Of a stretch of 64,000 nucleotides of DNA, positions 53,942-63,892 are shown one piece after another (position 1 is the stretch's first letter; every line of letters begins with the position of its first letter). The notes under the pieces are model-generated. The model was not told the origin of the DNA, did no database searches, and was given only the letters and a program-made list of their open reading frames with translations. The DNA is from Gammaproteobacteria bacterium (GTDB lineage Bacteria > Pseudomonadota > Gammaproteobacteria > Eutrophobiales > Eutrophobiaceae): the NCBI GenBank assembly GCA_016193395.1, contig JACPSH010000002.1, positions 1 through 64,000 on the forward strand, in the 5' to 3' direction. The translations under genes were made by a program, and so were the position numbers.

Positions 53942-53959
53942 CTCTGAACAAGTTCAGAG
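53942..53959. other. Perfect hairpin between bamA and skp
   Basis: CTCTGAAC (53942-53949) pairs with GTTCAGAG (53952-53959) across a two-base gap in the 60-base bamA-skp spacer. There is no T tract, so it is unlikely to be an intrinsic terminator; it could act as an RNA-processing or stability element that sets different levels of the two proteins. Confidence 0.5.
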
Positions 53960-53964
53960 CGTTC

Positions 53965-56286
53965 TTAGAAACTCTGTCCGAATGAAAACTGGAATGGTTG
54001 CGTTTGATCGCCATCCTTGTCGTGGATGGGCACGGCGAAGCTCACGCTGACCAGTCCAAACGGCGAAATCCAGATGCCACTCAACCCCGCGGAATATCTT
54101 AGCTCACCGAGGTCGAGACTGTCGCCGGAGCCGTACACGTTTCCGGCATCGAAAAAGCCGGCGATCCGGACGGAGTCCCGCAGGTCCCTGAGAAACGGGA
54201 GCGGTAAAATGAACTCGGCACCGCCCACCAGTTTTATATTACCACCAGTCGGCCGGTCAGTAATGGGGTCACGGGGGCCGAGGGTATTTTCTTCGTATCC
54301 GCGCACGGACCGCGGACCGCCGGCGTAGAAATTCTCGAAGAAGGGCAATTCATCGGTGTCGAACAGGCCGCTGCCGTAACCGAATTCGCCCTTCAGTGCA
54401 AGGATGACGTTGCGCCACACGGGGTGGTACCAGTTCGTAAAGTAGTTGACCTTGTAGAAATTCGCGGAATCCCCGATTGCAGGGAGGCCGATCTCGGTCC
54501 CGATCGAATGGACGACTCCGCGTTCAGGAAGGATCACCTTGTTGCGCGTGTCGTAGGTAAAGCTCGCGCCCAGCCTCAAGACGTCGAACTTGCAGTCGTC
54601 GAGGCCGCCAAAGTCTGCGCAGAAATCATTGACTGTCGGGGAGACAAAGCGTTCGTCCGCGGAAATGTTCGTATTCTCGTAATTCAGGGAGGTGAATACC
54701 GCGTTGAATTCCGAAACCGGGATCCCGAAGTTCACGCCGCCGCTGTACACCCTGTTGTCGTAAGCGATGATGTTCGCGTCCGAGGCGTCGGTTTCCTGGT
54801 AACTGAGGTTGAAGCCGCGGCTGATGCCGTCGAGCGTGTAATAGGGATTCAGGTAACCGACCGCGAAGCGACGGTTGACCTCGCTGTTGTTGAACGCGAA
54901 TTGCACGCGCGATCCGCTGCCCAGAAAGTTATCCTGCGTGATACTGGTCTGGAAAATCAGTCCCTGGTTCTGCGAGAACCCGAGTCCCGCCAGGAAATTG
55001 CCGAACGGCTTTTCTTCCACCGTGTAATTGACGTCGACCTGGTCCGCGGAGCCCGCCACGGCCGGCGTTTCGACATTCACTTCCTTGAAGTATCCGAGCC
55101 GCTCGAGCCTCACCTTGCTGCGCTCCACCTTCGGCGTGGAGATCCAGCCTCCCTCCTGCTGCCGCATCTCCCGACGCATCACTTCATCGCGCGTGCGCGT
55201 GTTTCCGGTGAATGCGATGCGGCGCACGTACACCCGTTTACCGGGATCGACGAAAAACGTCAGGGCCACGGACTTTGCCTCCTCGTCGATCTCGGGGATC
55301 GAATTGACGTTGGCGAACGCGTAACCCTCGTCACCCAGGCGGTTGCTGATCCCCGTGCTGCTGTCCGTAATGTCCTTGCGCGAGAATAGGCTGCCCTTCT
55401 TCACGGTGATCAGGGAAAAGAGATCCTCTTCCGGCACGATCAGTTCACCCGCGAGCTTCACGCCGGAAATCGTGTACTGCTCCCCTTCCGTGATGTTGAT
55501 GGTGATGTAGATGTCCTTCTTGTCCGGCGTGATGGAAACCTGCGTGGAATCGATGCTGAAATTGACGTAGCCGTGGTCAAGATAGTGTGAACGCAGCGTT
55601 TCGAGATCGCCTGAAAGTTTCTGGCGCGAGTACTGGTCCGCCTTCGTGAAGAAGGAGAACATCGTCGGCGGGCTCAATTCAAACTCCTCGAACAGCTCGC
55701 CTTCATCAAACGATTCGTTGCCGACAATATTGATCTGCTTGATGCGCGCGGCGCGCCCCTCGGAAATCTTGATGCTTACCGAAACGCGGTTGTTGTCCAG
55801 CGGCGTCACGCTCGACTTGATACTGACCGCATACTTGCCGGCCGAGAAATACTGGCGCCGCAATTCCTGTTCCAGCCGGTCGAGTTGCGACTGGTCGAAC
55901 ACCCGCCCTTCGGCGAACCCGACCTGCTTCAGACCGTCCATGAGATCCTCGGTCTTGATGTCCTTATTGCCTTCAATCGAGATGCTTCCAATCGCAGGTC
56001 GCTCCTTCAGGATGACGACCAGCACATCGCCGTCGCGTTCCAGGCGAACGTCGTCGAAGAACCCGGTCTTGAACAGGGCGCGGACGGCCTCGATGGATAC
56101 CTGGTCGTTGAAGGTATCCCCGACTTCGATGGGCAGGTAGTTGAAAACCGTGCCCGGCGTCAGCCGCTGCAGTCCGACCACGCGGATATCCTTGACGACG
56201 AACACCTCAACGGCGAACGTCCATGTACAGAAAATCAGGAGGAAGATTGCGGTGAGTAGACTGGTGCCCGGCCGGCTGGCTTTCAT
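53965..56286 (-). CDS. bamA: Outer-membrane protein assembly factor BamA
   Basis: Core of the BAM complex that folds beta-barrels into the outer membrane. Signal peptide (LLTAIFLLIFCTWTFAVE), five POTRA domains (VKDIRVVGLQRLTPGTVFNY; IGSISIEGNKDIKTEDL; and so on to VRRIAFTGNTRTRDEVMRRE) and a 16-strand barrel with the conserved loop-6 motif in GGPRSVRGYEENTLGPRD and a C-terminal Phe. Length 773, normal. One barrel loop carries a cysteine pair (DFCADFGGLDDCKF), as in other BamA proteins. It lies 27 bases after rseP. Confidence 0.97.
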   Translation of the reverse strand: MKASRPGTSLLTAIFLLIFCTWTFAVEVFVVKDIRVVGLQRLTPGTVFNYLPIEVGDTFNDQVSIEAVRALFKTGFFDDVRLERDGDVLVVILKERPAIGSISIEGNKDIKTEDLMDGLKQVGFAEGRVFDQSQLDRLEQELRRQYFSAGKYAVSIKSSVTPLDNNRVSVSIKISEGRAARIKQINIVGNESFDEGELFEEFELSPPTMFSFFTKADQYSRQKLSGDLETLRSHYLDHGYVNFSIDSTQVSITPDKKDIYITINITEGEQYTISGVKLAGELIVPEEDLFSLITVKKGSLFSRKDITDSSTGISNRLGDEGYAFANVNSIPEIDEEAKSVALTFFVDPGKRVYVRRIAFTGNTRTRDEVMRREMRQQEGGWISTPKVERSKVRLERLGYFKEVNVETPAVAGSADQVDVNYTVEEKPFGNFLAGLGFSQNQGLIFQTSITQDNFLGSGSRVQFAFNNSEVNRRFAVGYLNPYYTLDGISRGFNLSYQETDASDANIIAYDNRVYSGGVNFGIPVSEFNAVFTSLNYENTNISADERFVSPTVNDFCADFGGLDDCKFDVLRLGASFTYDTRNKVILPERGVVHSIGTEIGLPAIGDSANFYKVNYFTNWYHPVWRNVILALKGEFGYGSGLFDTDELPFFENFYAGGPRSVRGYEENTLGPRDPITDRPTGGNIKLVGGAEFILPLPFLRDLRDSVRIAGFFDAGNVYGSGDSLDLGELRYSAGLSGIWISPFGLVSVSFAVPIHDKDGDQTQPFQFSFGQSF

Positions 56287-56313
56287 GACTCCGCTCTTCG
56301 TTCTTTTTCTGGT

Positions 56314-57684
56314 TCAGCCGATCAGTCGGAGGATGTCATTGTACAAAGCGAGCCCCATGAGACCGAGCAGAATGGCCAGCCCCACCTGCTGTCCCATCCC
56401 CTGCATGGATTCAGACACGGGGCTGCCCTTGATGACTTCTATAAGGTAATACATTAAATGACCGCCATCCAGTAGCGGGATCGGCAGCAGATTCAGAACA
56501 CCGAGACTCACGCTGACGATCGCGAGGAAACCCAGAAACGCCACGAACCCGATCCCGGCCGACTCTCCGGCGTACTGCGCGATACTGATCGGGCCGCTCA
56601 GATTGCGCACGGATGCTTCACCGAGGATCATTTTCACCAGCACGCGCAACGTGATCGCGCACATCTCGGCCGTGCGGTCGAGCGCCCGCAGCAGCGCGGC
56701 GGCCGGCCCGTAGGATTCCCTGCGGACCAAGTCCGGATCGATGGGGGTGGAGGCGTCGACGATCGCGCCGATGCGCCCGACGGTCTTGCCCTGTTCCTCG
56801 ACGACCACATCGGGCTTGATCGTCACCGTCAGGTTATCGCTGCCGCGCTGGATTTCCGTGTGTAATTCACGCCCGGGGCTTGCGCGCACGATCTCGACCC
56901 AGTGACCCCAGTCGTGCACGGACACGCCGTCCGCGGCCAGCACCCGGTCGCCCGCGATCAGCCCTGCCCTTGAAGCAGCCCCGCCATCGACCACGCTTCC
57001 AATCACCGCGGGGATGAGCGGGCGCAGCGGCTGCATCCCCAGACGTTTGAGCAGGCGTCCTCCCGCCATGTCATCGATGGATATGGACGACAGGTCCAGT
57101 GCGACCTGCCGCTGTCCGCCGGAATCGTCCGATACGACCAGCGCGAGGGTCCCGCCGCGGATAACCCGTCCGACCGTGACGTCGAGCACCGCAGACCAGG
57201 TCGGCGTTTCGCGTCCGGCGACTGCGATGATTTCGTCGCCCGCGGCCAGTCCCGCGTGCGCCGCGATCGAACTGGGATCGACGGCTCCCAGGATCGGTCT
57301 GAGTCCGGCGATCCCGACCATATAAATGAGCCAGTAGGCGACTACGGCAAAAACCAGATTGAACGCCGGGCCGGCGGCCACGATCGCGACGCGCCGGCTG
57401 ACCGGCTGGTTGTTGAAGGCGCGATCGCGCTCACGCGGATCGACCGGCCCCTCACGCTCGTCGAGCATCTTGACATAGCCCCCGAGCGGCAGCGCGCCGA
57501 TGACGAATTCGGTTCGGTCCGGGCCGAACTGCCGCCTCCACAGCGCCCGGCCGAATCCGACGGAAAAACGCAGGATCCTGACGTCACAGCGCCGCGCGGC
57601 CCAGTAGTGGCCGAATTCGTGAAATACGATGAGGACGCCCAAGGCGAACAGGAACGCCACCAGGGACTGAAGGAACACGATCAT
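56314..57684 (-). CDS. rseP: Site-2 protease RseP
   Basis: Intramembrane zinc protease that cuts anti-sigma-E factor RseA after DegS. The zinc motif is in [15 protein letters not shown] near the N-terminus; two PDZ domains follow (about 115-300: [30 protein letters not shown]); the second metal-ligand block is [17 protein letters not shown], with four membrane helices in all. Length 456, normal. The dxr stop overlaps its ATG by four bases. Confidence 0.96.
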   Translation of the reverse strand: MIVFLQSLVAFLFALGVLIVFHEFGHYWAARRCDVRILRFSVGFGRALWRRQFGPDRTEFVIGALPLGGYVKMLDEREGPVDPRERDRAFNNQPVSRRVAIVAAGPAFNLVFAVVAYWLIYMVGIAGLRPILGAVDPSSIAAHAGLAAGDEIIAVAGRETPTWSAVLDVTVGRVIRGGTLALVVSDDSGGQRQVALDLSSISIDDMAGGRLLKRLGMQPLRPLIPAVIGSVVDGGAASRAGLIAGDRVLAADGVSVHDWGHWVEIVRASPGRELHTEIQRGSDNLTVTIKPDVVVEEQGKTVGRIGAIVDASTPIDPDLVRRESYGPAAALLRALDRTAEMCAITLRVLVKMILGEASVRNLSGPISIAQYAGESAGIGFVAFLGFLAIVSVSLGVLNLLPIPLLDGGHLMYYLIEVIKGSPVSESMQGMGQQVGLAILLGLMGLALYNDILRLIG

Positions 57685-58862
57685 GCGGCCAGCCCGTGCG
57701 CGGCGCTGCTTGCGAATTCCCGCGCCGCCCTGTCCGCTTCCAGCACCGCCTCCAGGCTACTGCAGTCCTGCGGCGCCACTGACTCCAGCGCTGCTTCGAC
57801 GATGCGCGGAATGCCGGTAAAGCGCAGCTTCCCGGCGAGAAATTCGGCCACGGCGACTTCGTTCGCTGCGTTCAGGATCGCGGTCGCCGTCCCGCCCGCG
57901 GCCATCGCCTCGCGCGCGAGGCGAAGACAGGGAAAGCGGTCCATGTCCGGCTCCTCGAAATCCAGTCGCCCGACGGCGGCGAGATCGAGCGCGGCGACGC
58001 CGGAATCCATGCGTTGCGGCCAGGCCAGCGCATGCGCGATCGGCGTGCGCATGTCCGGGTTGCCGAGCTGGGCCAGCACTGAACCGTCCGCGTACTGCAC
58101 CAGCGAATGGATCACGCTCTGCGGATGGATGACCACTTGCACGCGCTCAGGCGTCGTGTTGAACAGCCAGCAGGCTTCGATGATCTCCAGGCCCTTGTTC
58201 ATCATGGTCGCCGAATCCACGGATATCTTTCTGCCCATGACCCAGTTCGGATGCGCGCAAGCCTGATCCGGCGTAACGCGCTCCAGATCCGCCAGCCCCA
58301 GCGTGCGGAATGGCCCGCCGGAGGCGGTCAACACGATGCGCGTCACACCGGCACGCTCGAGCCCGTCCGCGAAACCAAGCGGCATGCACTGGAATAGCGC
58401 GTTGTGTTCGCTGTCGATCGGCAGTAGTTTCGCGCCGTTCTCCCGGACCGCGTCCATGAAGATGCGGCCGGACATCACGAGCGCTTCCTTGTTCGCGAGC
58501 AACACGCGCTTTCCGGCGCGCGCCGCGGCCAGCGTGGGGATCAGGCCGGCCGCGCCTACAATCGCGGCCATGACCTGCTGCACGTCCGGCAGGGTCGCGA
58601 CCTGGATCAGTCCGTCCACGCCCGCCAGCACTTCGATACCCGCGGCGTCCGTTGCCAGCCATCCCCGCAAGGCCGCAGCAGAGGCGGGATCGGCCATCAC
58701 CGCGAAACGCGGGCGCCAGCGCAGGCATTGCTCATGCAGCCGCTTGACATCTTTGTTCGCGGCGAGCGCAACAAGTTCATACTGTGCGGGGTGGCGCCCG
58801 ATGACATCGAGTGTGTTCGCGCCTATGGTTCCGGTCGAACCGAGTATGGTCACTCCGTACAC
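57681..58862 (-). CDS. dxr: 1-deoxy-D-xylulose 5-phosphate reductoisomerase
   Basis: Second step of the MEP isoprenoid pathway. NADPH-binding segment [18 protein letters not shown] at the N-terminus, [55 protein letters not shown] and [15 protein letters not shown]. Length 393, normal. It starts at a GTG one base after the cdsA stop and overlaps rseP by four bases. Confidence 0.97.
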   Translation of the reverse strand: MYGVTILGSTGTIGANTLDVIGRHPAQYELVALAANKDVKRLHEQCLRWRPRFAVMADPASAAALRGWLATDAAGIEVLAGVDGLIQVATLPDVQQVMAAIVGAAGLIPTLAAARAGKRVLLANKEALVMSGRIFMDAVRENGAKLLPIDSEHNALFQCMPLGFADGLERAGVTRIVLTASGGPFRTLGLADLERVTPDQACAHPNWVMGRKISVDSATMMNKGLEIIEACWLFNTTPERVQVVIHPQSVIHSLVQYADGSVLAQLGNPDMRTPIAHALAWPQRMDSGVAALDLAAVGRLDFEEPDMDRFPCLRLAREAMAAGGTATAILNAANEVAVAEFLAGKLRFTGIPRIVEAALESVAPQDCSSLEAVLEADRAAREFASSAAHGLAA

Positions 58863-58863
58863 G

Positions 58864-59673
58864 TCAGGCTCCCAGGAGGCGGACCCCGGTAAAGAAGACG
58901 GGTCCGGCCGCGGTCAGGCTGTCAATGCGATCAAGCATGCCGCCATGGCCCGGCAAAAGCCATCCGCTGTCCTTCACGCCGGCGCCGCGCTTGACCAGGC
59001 TCTCAATCAGGTCGCCGATGACGGAGGCCAGCACCGTCAGAAGGCACAAAAACAGGAACAAGGCCATTTCGACCGCCGGGATCCCGCGCAGCGCGCCATA
59101 GACCGTCCCCGCGACGAGTCCCGCGGCAAGCGCGGCATACAGCCCTTCGCGGGTTTTGCCGGGGCTGATCTGATCGCATAACGGCGATCTACCCCAGCGG
59201 CGGCCGGCGAGGAACGCGACGCTATCGGCCAACCAGACCAGGATCAGCAGAAACAGCAGCCTATCGCGGCCTGGACCGGCGTGCAGGCTGATGACGCTGG
59301 AATACCCGGGTACGAGCACGACCAGTCCAATCAAAGACTTTGCGCGCAGGCGCGCCGGGCCGAAACGGCCGCTCTGGCACGCCACGATCAGGCCGAGCGC
59401 GGCCAGCCACGCCAGCGAAGCGGCCCCCGCCACGATGACCGCCAGCCACGTTGCGCGCAGGACATAACAGGCCAGGAATGCCGCCGCGATCAGCACGAGG
59501 TACGCCACGCGCGCGGCGGTTGTCCGGATCCCCGCCATGTGCGTCCATTCCCAGGCGCCTGCGAGGAAAAACGCCGCGGCGGCAGCCGCGACCCAGGCCG
59601 AATCCAGCAGCAACACGGCCGCCACGATGAGCGGCATCAGCGCCAGCGCCGTCGTGATACGTGTGCTAAGCAT
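58864..59673 (-). CDS. cdsA: Phosphatidate cytidylyltransferase CdsA
   Basis: Makes CDP-diacylglycerol for phospholipid synthesis. A 269-residue membrane protein with several helices and the signature [20 protein letters not shown] then [30 protein letters not shown] is a further family block. The ATG at 59673 ([16 protein letters not shown]) gives the family length; the frame extends far upstream only because it runs over uppS. It overlaps the uppS end by eight bases. Confidence 0.95.
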   Translation of the reverse strand: MLSTRITTALALMPLIVAAVLLLDSAWVAAAAAAFFLAGAWEWTHMAGIRTTAARVAYLVLIAAAFLACYVLRATWLAVIVAGAASLAWLAALGLIVACQSGRFGPARLRAKSLIGLVVLVPGYSSVISLHAGPGRDRLLFLLILVWLADSVAFLAGRRWGRSPLCDQISPGKTREGLYAALAAGLVAGTVYGALRGIPAVEMALFLFLCLLTVLASVIGDLIESLVKRGAGVKDSGWLLPGHGGMLDRIDSLTAAGPVFFTGVRLLGA

Positions 59674-60409
59674 CCTGGGAATCCCGCACCTGTTCCGAAG
59701 TGCGGCCATAACGCCGCTGGCGCTGGGCGTACCAGGCCAGCGCCTGATCCAGTTGGTCGCCCCGGAAATCAGGCCAGAGCGCATCCGTGAAATACAATTC
59801 CGTGTACGCGAGCTGCCAGAGAACGAAATTGCTGACGCGTTGCTCCCCGCCGGTGCGTATGAACAGATCCGGATCTGGCAAGGTCGCGAGGTTGAGGTAA
59901 GCCGGAAACAACCTCTCATCGATCTGCTGCGCCGTCATTTCGCCGCGCGCCACCTGTCCGGCGAGGTCACGGCAGGCGCGGACGATGTCCCAGCGGCCGC
60001 CGTAATTGGCGGCGACGATCAGCCTGAGAACGCTGTTCGCTACGGTCAGACGCTCCGCGCGCTCAACTGCGTCCTGGAGCTTGGACGGAAACGCGGACCG
60101 TTCGCCGATGAAGGTGAAGCGCACGCCGTTGTGGTGCAATGCCTCCACCTGTTCTTCCAGCGAATTCATGAACAGGTCCATCAGCAGACTGACTTCCTGC
60201 CTGGGACGCTGCCAGTTCTCGCTGCTGAAGGCGAATACCGTGAGGATGTGGATGCCACGGCGAATGGCGTGTTCGACGATGTCGCGCAGCGCACGGACAC
60301 CCTCGCGGTGCCCCGTGGCGCGCGATTGCCCGCGCGCCGTCGCCCACCGCCCATTGCCGTCCATGATGATGGCGATGTGTCTGGGGATCGTGGTGACTTC
60401 AATGGCCAC
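59666..60409 (-). CDS. uppS: Undecaprenyl diphosphate synthase
   Basis: cis-Prenyltransferase making the C55 carrier for peptidoglycan and O-antigen. Signature HIAIIMDGNGRWATARGQ, GHREGVRALRDIV, FAFSSENWQRP, RLIVAANYGGRWDI and LPDPDLFIRTGGEQRVSNF. Length 247, normal. It begins the uppS-cdsA-dxr-rseP run, separated from frr by 82 bases that hold a repeat. Confidence 0.97.
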   Translation of the reverse strand: MAIEVTTIPRHIAIIMDGNGRWATARGQSRATGHREGVRALRDIVEHAIRRGIHILTVFAFSSENWQRPRQEVSLLMDLFMNSLEEQVEALHHNGVRFTFIGERSAFPSKLQDAVERAERLTVANSVLRLIVAANYGGRWDIVRACRDLAGQVARGEMTAQQIDERLFPAYLNLATLPDPDLFIRTGGEQRVSNFVLWQLAYTELYFTDALWPDFRGDQLDQALAWYAQRQRRYGRTSEQVRDSQDA

Positions 60410-60455
60410 TGATAGATTGAGGACTCCGGAAAGTATTAGGGGTAATTCGAAATCA

Positions 60456-60489
60456 AGAATGTCGAAACATTCTACATTCCATATTCTGC
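60456..60489 (+). repeat. ATTCT-rich dispersed element, copy 3, with hairpin
   Basis: AGAATGT (60456-60462) pairs with ACATTCT (60467-60473) around CGAA, and TACATTCCATATTCTGC (60473-60489) matches 16 of 17 bases at 6619-6635. It occupies the frr-uppS spacer, right after the frr stop on the minus strand. Confidence 0.6.
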
Positions 60490-60491
60490 AT

Positions 60492-61049
60492 TCAGATTTC
60501 CATCAATTCCTTTTCCTTTTCCGCGAGCATCCTGTCGATGGTTCCGATATGGGTATCCGTCAGCTTCTGCACGTGTTCCTCGGCCCGCCGTTCGTCGTCT
60601 TTCGTTGTCTCCTTCTCCTTCATCATCTCCTTCAGGTGATTATTGGCATCACGGCGCACGTTGCGCACGGCTACCCTGGCCTTTTCCGCTTCCGCCCTCA
60701 CTACCTTGATCAGTTCCTTGCGTCTCTCTTCGGAAAGGGCCGGGAGCGGAACCCGGATCACGTTACCGGCAGTGACGGGATTCAACCCCAGATCGGAGGT
60801 GCGAATCGCCTTTTCAATGTCCGAAATCGCGTTTCGATCCCAGGGCGTGACGTTGAGCGTGCGTGCGTCGAAGACGGTGACGTTGGAGGCCTGGGTCAGC
60901 GGCACCTCCTTCCCGTAATACTTCACCATGACGTGTTCAAGGAGATTGGGATGGGCCCGCCCGGTCCGGACCCGGGAAAGCTCGTGCTTGAACGCCTCCA
61001 TACCTTTGTCCATGCGCGCCTTGGCGCCATTGATGATGTCGTTGATCAT
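60492..61049 (-). CDS. frr: Ribosome recycling factor
   Basis: Splits post-termination ribosomes with EF-G. All-helical body plus small beta domain: KARMDKGMEAFKHELSRVRTGRAHPNLLEHV, VTPWDRNAISDIEKAIRTSDLGLNP in adjoining blocks, IRVPLPALSEERRKELIKV and ARVAVRNVRRDANNHLK. Length 185, same as E. coli. It lies 19 bases after pyrH. Confidence 0.97.
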   Translation of the reverse strand: MINDIINGAKARMDKGMEAFKHELSRVRTGRAHPNLLEHVMVKYYGKEVPLTQASNVTVFDARTLNVTPWDRNAISDIEKAIRTSDLGLNPVTAGNVIRVPLPALSEERRKELIKVVRAEAEKARVAVRNVRRDANNHLKEMMKEKETTKDDERRAEEHVQKLTDTHIGTIDRMLAEKEKELMEI

Positions 61050-61068
61050 ATGGTTGTCTCCCGACGCA

Positions 61069-61797
61069 TCATCCCGAAACCAGCGTACCCTCCTGCAAGC
61101 CCCTCGCGGCGCGCATCAGCGCGCCCGGCTTCATCATATCCAGCACCCGCACCGGCATGTGGTTCTCCCGGCACATCACGATTGCGGTCGCGTCCATGAC
61201 GCCGAGTTTTTGCTGGATCACCTCATCATAGCTCAAGCGCTCATAGCGCCGCGCGCCGGGGTTGGACACGGGGTCAGCGGAATAGACGCCATCGACCTTA
61301 GTGGCCTTGATGAGCAATTCGGCGTCGATCTCCACGGCGCGCAAGCTGGCCGCGGTGTCCGTGGTGAAGAACGGGTTGCCGGTTCCGGCGGCGAAAATGA
61401 CGACGCGGCGTTTCTCCAGGTGACGCACGGCGCGGCGGCGGATGTAGTCCTCGCAGACTTGGTTGATCTTGATCGCCGACATGACCCGGGCGTACATGCC
61501 GCGTTGTTCCAGCGCGTCCTGCATCGCGAGCGAATTCATGATGGTAGCCAGCATGCCCATGTGGTCCGCGGTGACCCGGTCCATGCCAGCGGCGGCGAGT
61601 CCGGCGCCGCGGAACAGGTTGCCTGCGCCGATCACGATCGCGACTTCCGCTCCCGCATGGTTGAGTTCCCCGATTTCCCCGGCGATGCGCCGGATGACCT
61701 GCGGGTCGATACCGAATTCGGCGTCCCCCATCAGGGCTTCGCCGCTGAGCTTGAGCAGAATCCTGCGGTAACTTAGTTCCGTGGTCGATTCGGACAA
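61069..61797 (-). CDS. pyrH: UMP kinase
   Basis: Phosphorylates UMP to UDP. Amino-acid-kinase fold with [70 protein letters not shown] and [13 protein letters not shown]. Length 242, normal. Translation appears to start at a TTG, since no ATG or GTG is present before the core, with GGAG at the end of tsf serving as ribosome site. Confidence 0.96.
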   Translation of the reverse strand: MSESTTELSYRRILLKLSGEALMGDAEFGIDPQVIRRIAGEIGELNHAGAEVAIVIGAGNLFRGAGLAAAGMDRVTADHMGMLATIMNSLAMQDALEQRGMYARVMSAIKINQVCEDYIRRRAVRHLEKRRVVIFAAGTGNPFFTTDTAASLRAVEIDAELLIKATKVDGVYSADPVSNPGARRYERLSYDEVIQQKLGVMDATAIVMCRENHMPVRVLDMMKPGALMRAARGLQEGTLVSG

Positions 61798-61802
61798 GTC
61801 GG

Positions 61803-62687
61803 TTACGCTCCGCCGGCCTGGGCCCGAACCTCGGCCGCGAAGTCCCCCGATCTCTTCTCGATGCCTTCCCCGACCTCGAAGCGGACGAACGTGGCGACTT
61901 GCGCACCGGAAGTCCGCAGCAGATCGCCCACTGACCGGTCCGGCTCTTTCACGAACGGTTGCCCCAGCAGGGTCACTTCCTTGATGAATTTACCAATCCG
62001 GCCGTTCACCATCTTTTCCACGATCTCCGGCGGTTTGCCGCTTTCGCGCGCCTGCGCGCCGTAGATCTCGCGCTCCGAATCGATCAGTTCGCGTGGTACT
62101 TCGCTCTCCGAAACGCACACCGGGCGGCTGGCCGCGATGTGCATCGCGATATCGCGGGCAAGGGTCGCGTCTCCTCCCCGCATCTTCACCAGCACACCGA
62201 TGCGCGTGCCGTGCAGATAGGAACCGATACGGCCGCCGTCCGAATGCATGCGATGGAAACGGCGGACACTGATGTTTTCGCCGAGCTTCGCGACCAGTTG
62301 CTGGCGCGCTTCCTCCACCGACGCATTCCCACCGGCGGCAGGCATCGCGGCGAGCTCCGCCACCGTGGCGGGCTTTCGCGCCAGAACCGTTGTCGCCACG
62401 TTGCGCGCGAACGCCACGAAATTTCCATCCTTGGCGACGAAGTCCGTCTCGCAATTCACCTCGACCACCACGGCCACATTTGCGGATGGATCCTCTGACA
62501 GGACAATTGTACCTTCCGCTGCGATGCGTCCGGCTTTCTTCGCGGCCTTCGCCACACCGGACTTGCGCATGGCCTCGATGGCCGCCTCGATATCGCCACG
62601 CGCGTCCAGCAGTGCCTTCTTGCAATCCATCATTCCGGAGCCGGTACGCTCCCGCAGCTCCTTTACCAGCGCTGCAGTGATCTCCAT
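61803..62687 (-). CDS. tsf: Elongation factor Ts
   Basis: Nucleotide exchange factor for EF-Tu. N-terminal block [25 protein letters not shown], then [17 protein letters not shown] and the C-terminal ALMEQPFVKD-like [18 protein letters not shown]. The ATG at 62687 has GGGGAG about eight bases upstream, formed by the end of rpsB; an ATG six codons earlier overlaps rpsB and is less likely. It follows rpsB with four bases between. Confidence 0.97.
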   Translation of the reverse strand: MEITAALVKELRERTGSGMMDCKKALLDARGDIEAAIEAMRKSGVAKAAKKAGRIAAEGTIVLSEDPSANVAVVVEVNCETDFVAKDGNFVAFARNVATTVLARKPATVAELAAMPAAGGNASVEEARQQLVAKLGENISVRRFHRMHSDGGRIGSYLHGTRIGVLVKMRGGDATLARDIAMHIAASRPVCVSESEVPRELIDSEREIYGAQARESGKPPEIVEKMVNGRIGKFIKEVTLLGQPFVKEPDRSVGDLLRTSGAQVATFVRFEVGEGIEKRSGDFAAEVRAQAGGA

Positions 62688-62691
62688 GAAC

Positions 62692-63705
62692 TTACTCCCC
62701 GCCACCTGAAGTCTTCTCGCCGGCGTTCTTGCGCGCGACTTTCTTCTTCGCCGGCGCCTTCTTCTTGGTCACCTTGCGCGCGACCACTCTCCTTTCCTCG
62801 GACTTTGCTTTGTCCGCCGCTCCGGCTGCGGCGTCCGCCGGCGCCTGGGCCGCAATTTCCACCGGTTCGGCGGCCGGGGCCGCCGTACGCGTGATCTTCT
62901 TCTTCCCCCCCTTCCTGCGCGCATCCACGCGCGGACGCCCGGCCTCCTCCTTGACGATGGGCGCGCCGGTGGCATCCAGCTCCACGAATTCATCGGTGCC
63001 TTCGCCGGCTCCCAAGTGCGCGACCGACGACCTGCCGATGAGTATCGCGTCGGCAATGCCCTTCGCATACAACTGGATCGAGCGGATGGCATCGTCGTTT
63101 CCGGGAATGACGTAATCGATGCCGTCGGGGCTGTTGTTGCTGTCGACGATGCCGACGACGGGGATTTTCAGCTTCACCGCTTCCTTGACTGCGATGTCCT
63201 CGTAACCCACGTCGACGACGAACAGCGCGTCGGGGAGCCCCTTCATGTTCTTGATCCCGGCCAGGCTGCGTTGCAGTTTCTCCAGCGTACGGCGGAAACG
63301 CAGCGCTTCCTTCTTGCTCATGCGCTCCACGCTGCCGTCGGTCTGCATCGTTTCCATCTCCATCAGCCGGTTGATGGACTGCCGCACCGTCTTGTAGTTG
63401 GTCAGCAGACCGCCCAGCCAGCGTCGATTGACGAAGGGCATCCCGCAGCGCAGCGCCTCCGCCTCGACAATTTCCTGGGCGGAGCGCTTCGTGCCCACGA
63501 ACAGGATGACCCCTTTGCGCGCGGCCATCTTGCCGACGAAGTTGATTGCCTCCTCGAACAGCGGCAGCGTCTTCTCAAGGTTGATGATGTGGATTTTATT
63601 GCGCTGGCCGTACAGGAACGGGGCCATCTTGGGGTTCCAGTAGCGGGTCTGGTGGCCGAAGTGGACGCCGGCCTCCAGCATTTCGCGCATGGTGACTGCA
63701 GACAT
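62692..63705 (-). CDS. rpsB: Ribosomal protein S2 with long basic C-terminal extension
   Basis: Residues 1-240 are a standard S2 ([72 protein letters not shown]). From about 260 to 337 there is a Lys/Ala-rich, low-complexity tail ([46 protein letters not shown]) not found in E. coli S2. Similar tails occur in some other lineages and may contact rRNA. AAGGAG precedes the ATG. It starts the rpsB-tsf-pyrH-frr operon. Confidence 0.97.
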   Translation of the reverse strand: MSAVTMREMLEAGVHFGHQTRYWNPKMAPFLYGQRNKIHIINLEKTLPLFEEAINFVGKMAARKGVILFVGTKRSAQEIVEAEALRCGMPFVNRRWLGGLLTNYKTVRQSINRLMEMETMQTDGSVERMSKKEALRFRRTLEKLQRSLAGIKNMKGLPDALFVVDVGYEDIAVKEAVKLKIPVVGIVDSNNSPDGIDYVIPGNDDAIRSIQLYAKGIADAILIGRSSVAHLGAGEGTDEFVELDATGAPIVKEEAGRPRVDARRKGGKKKITRTAAPAAEPVEIAAQAPADAAAGAADKAKSEERRVVARKVTKKKAPAKKKVARKNAGEKTSGGGE

Positions 63706-63751
63706 GTCTGATCTCCTTTGGGGTTAAGCCTCCGCACACCTCGCGCATCGA

Positions 63752-63772
63752 CCCCGCAGCGGAACTGCGGGG
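63752..63772 (-). promoter_or_regulatory. Hairpin in the rpsB leader
   Basis: CCCCGCAG (63752-63759) pairs with CTGCGGGG (63765-63772) in the roughly 120-base untranslated leader of rpsB. S2 represses its own operon through a structured leader in gammaproteobacteria, so this stem is a candidate part of that element; I cannot match the full consensus by eye. Confidence 0.45.
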
Positions 63773-63832
63773 CACCCCATGCGCGGTGGAAGTGTGCGTG
63801 TGTAATCAGTGGTTTGCGTAATTCGCGGGCGC

Positions 63833-63861
63833 TTTATACCATAGATGCCAATTCGCAACAA
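63833..63861 (-). promoter_or_regulatory. Sigma-70-type promoter of rpsB
   Basis: On the minus strand TTGTTG (63861-63856) and TATAAA (63838-63833) are separated by exactly 17 bases. It lies in the only AT-rich part of the rpsB-map gap and points at rpsB. Predicted start of transcription is near 63826. Confidence 0.6.
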
Positions 63862-63892
63862 ACTGTCTCCGGGCGATTGCGTCCCGCCGTGA

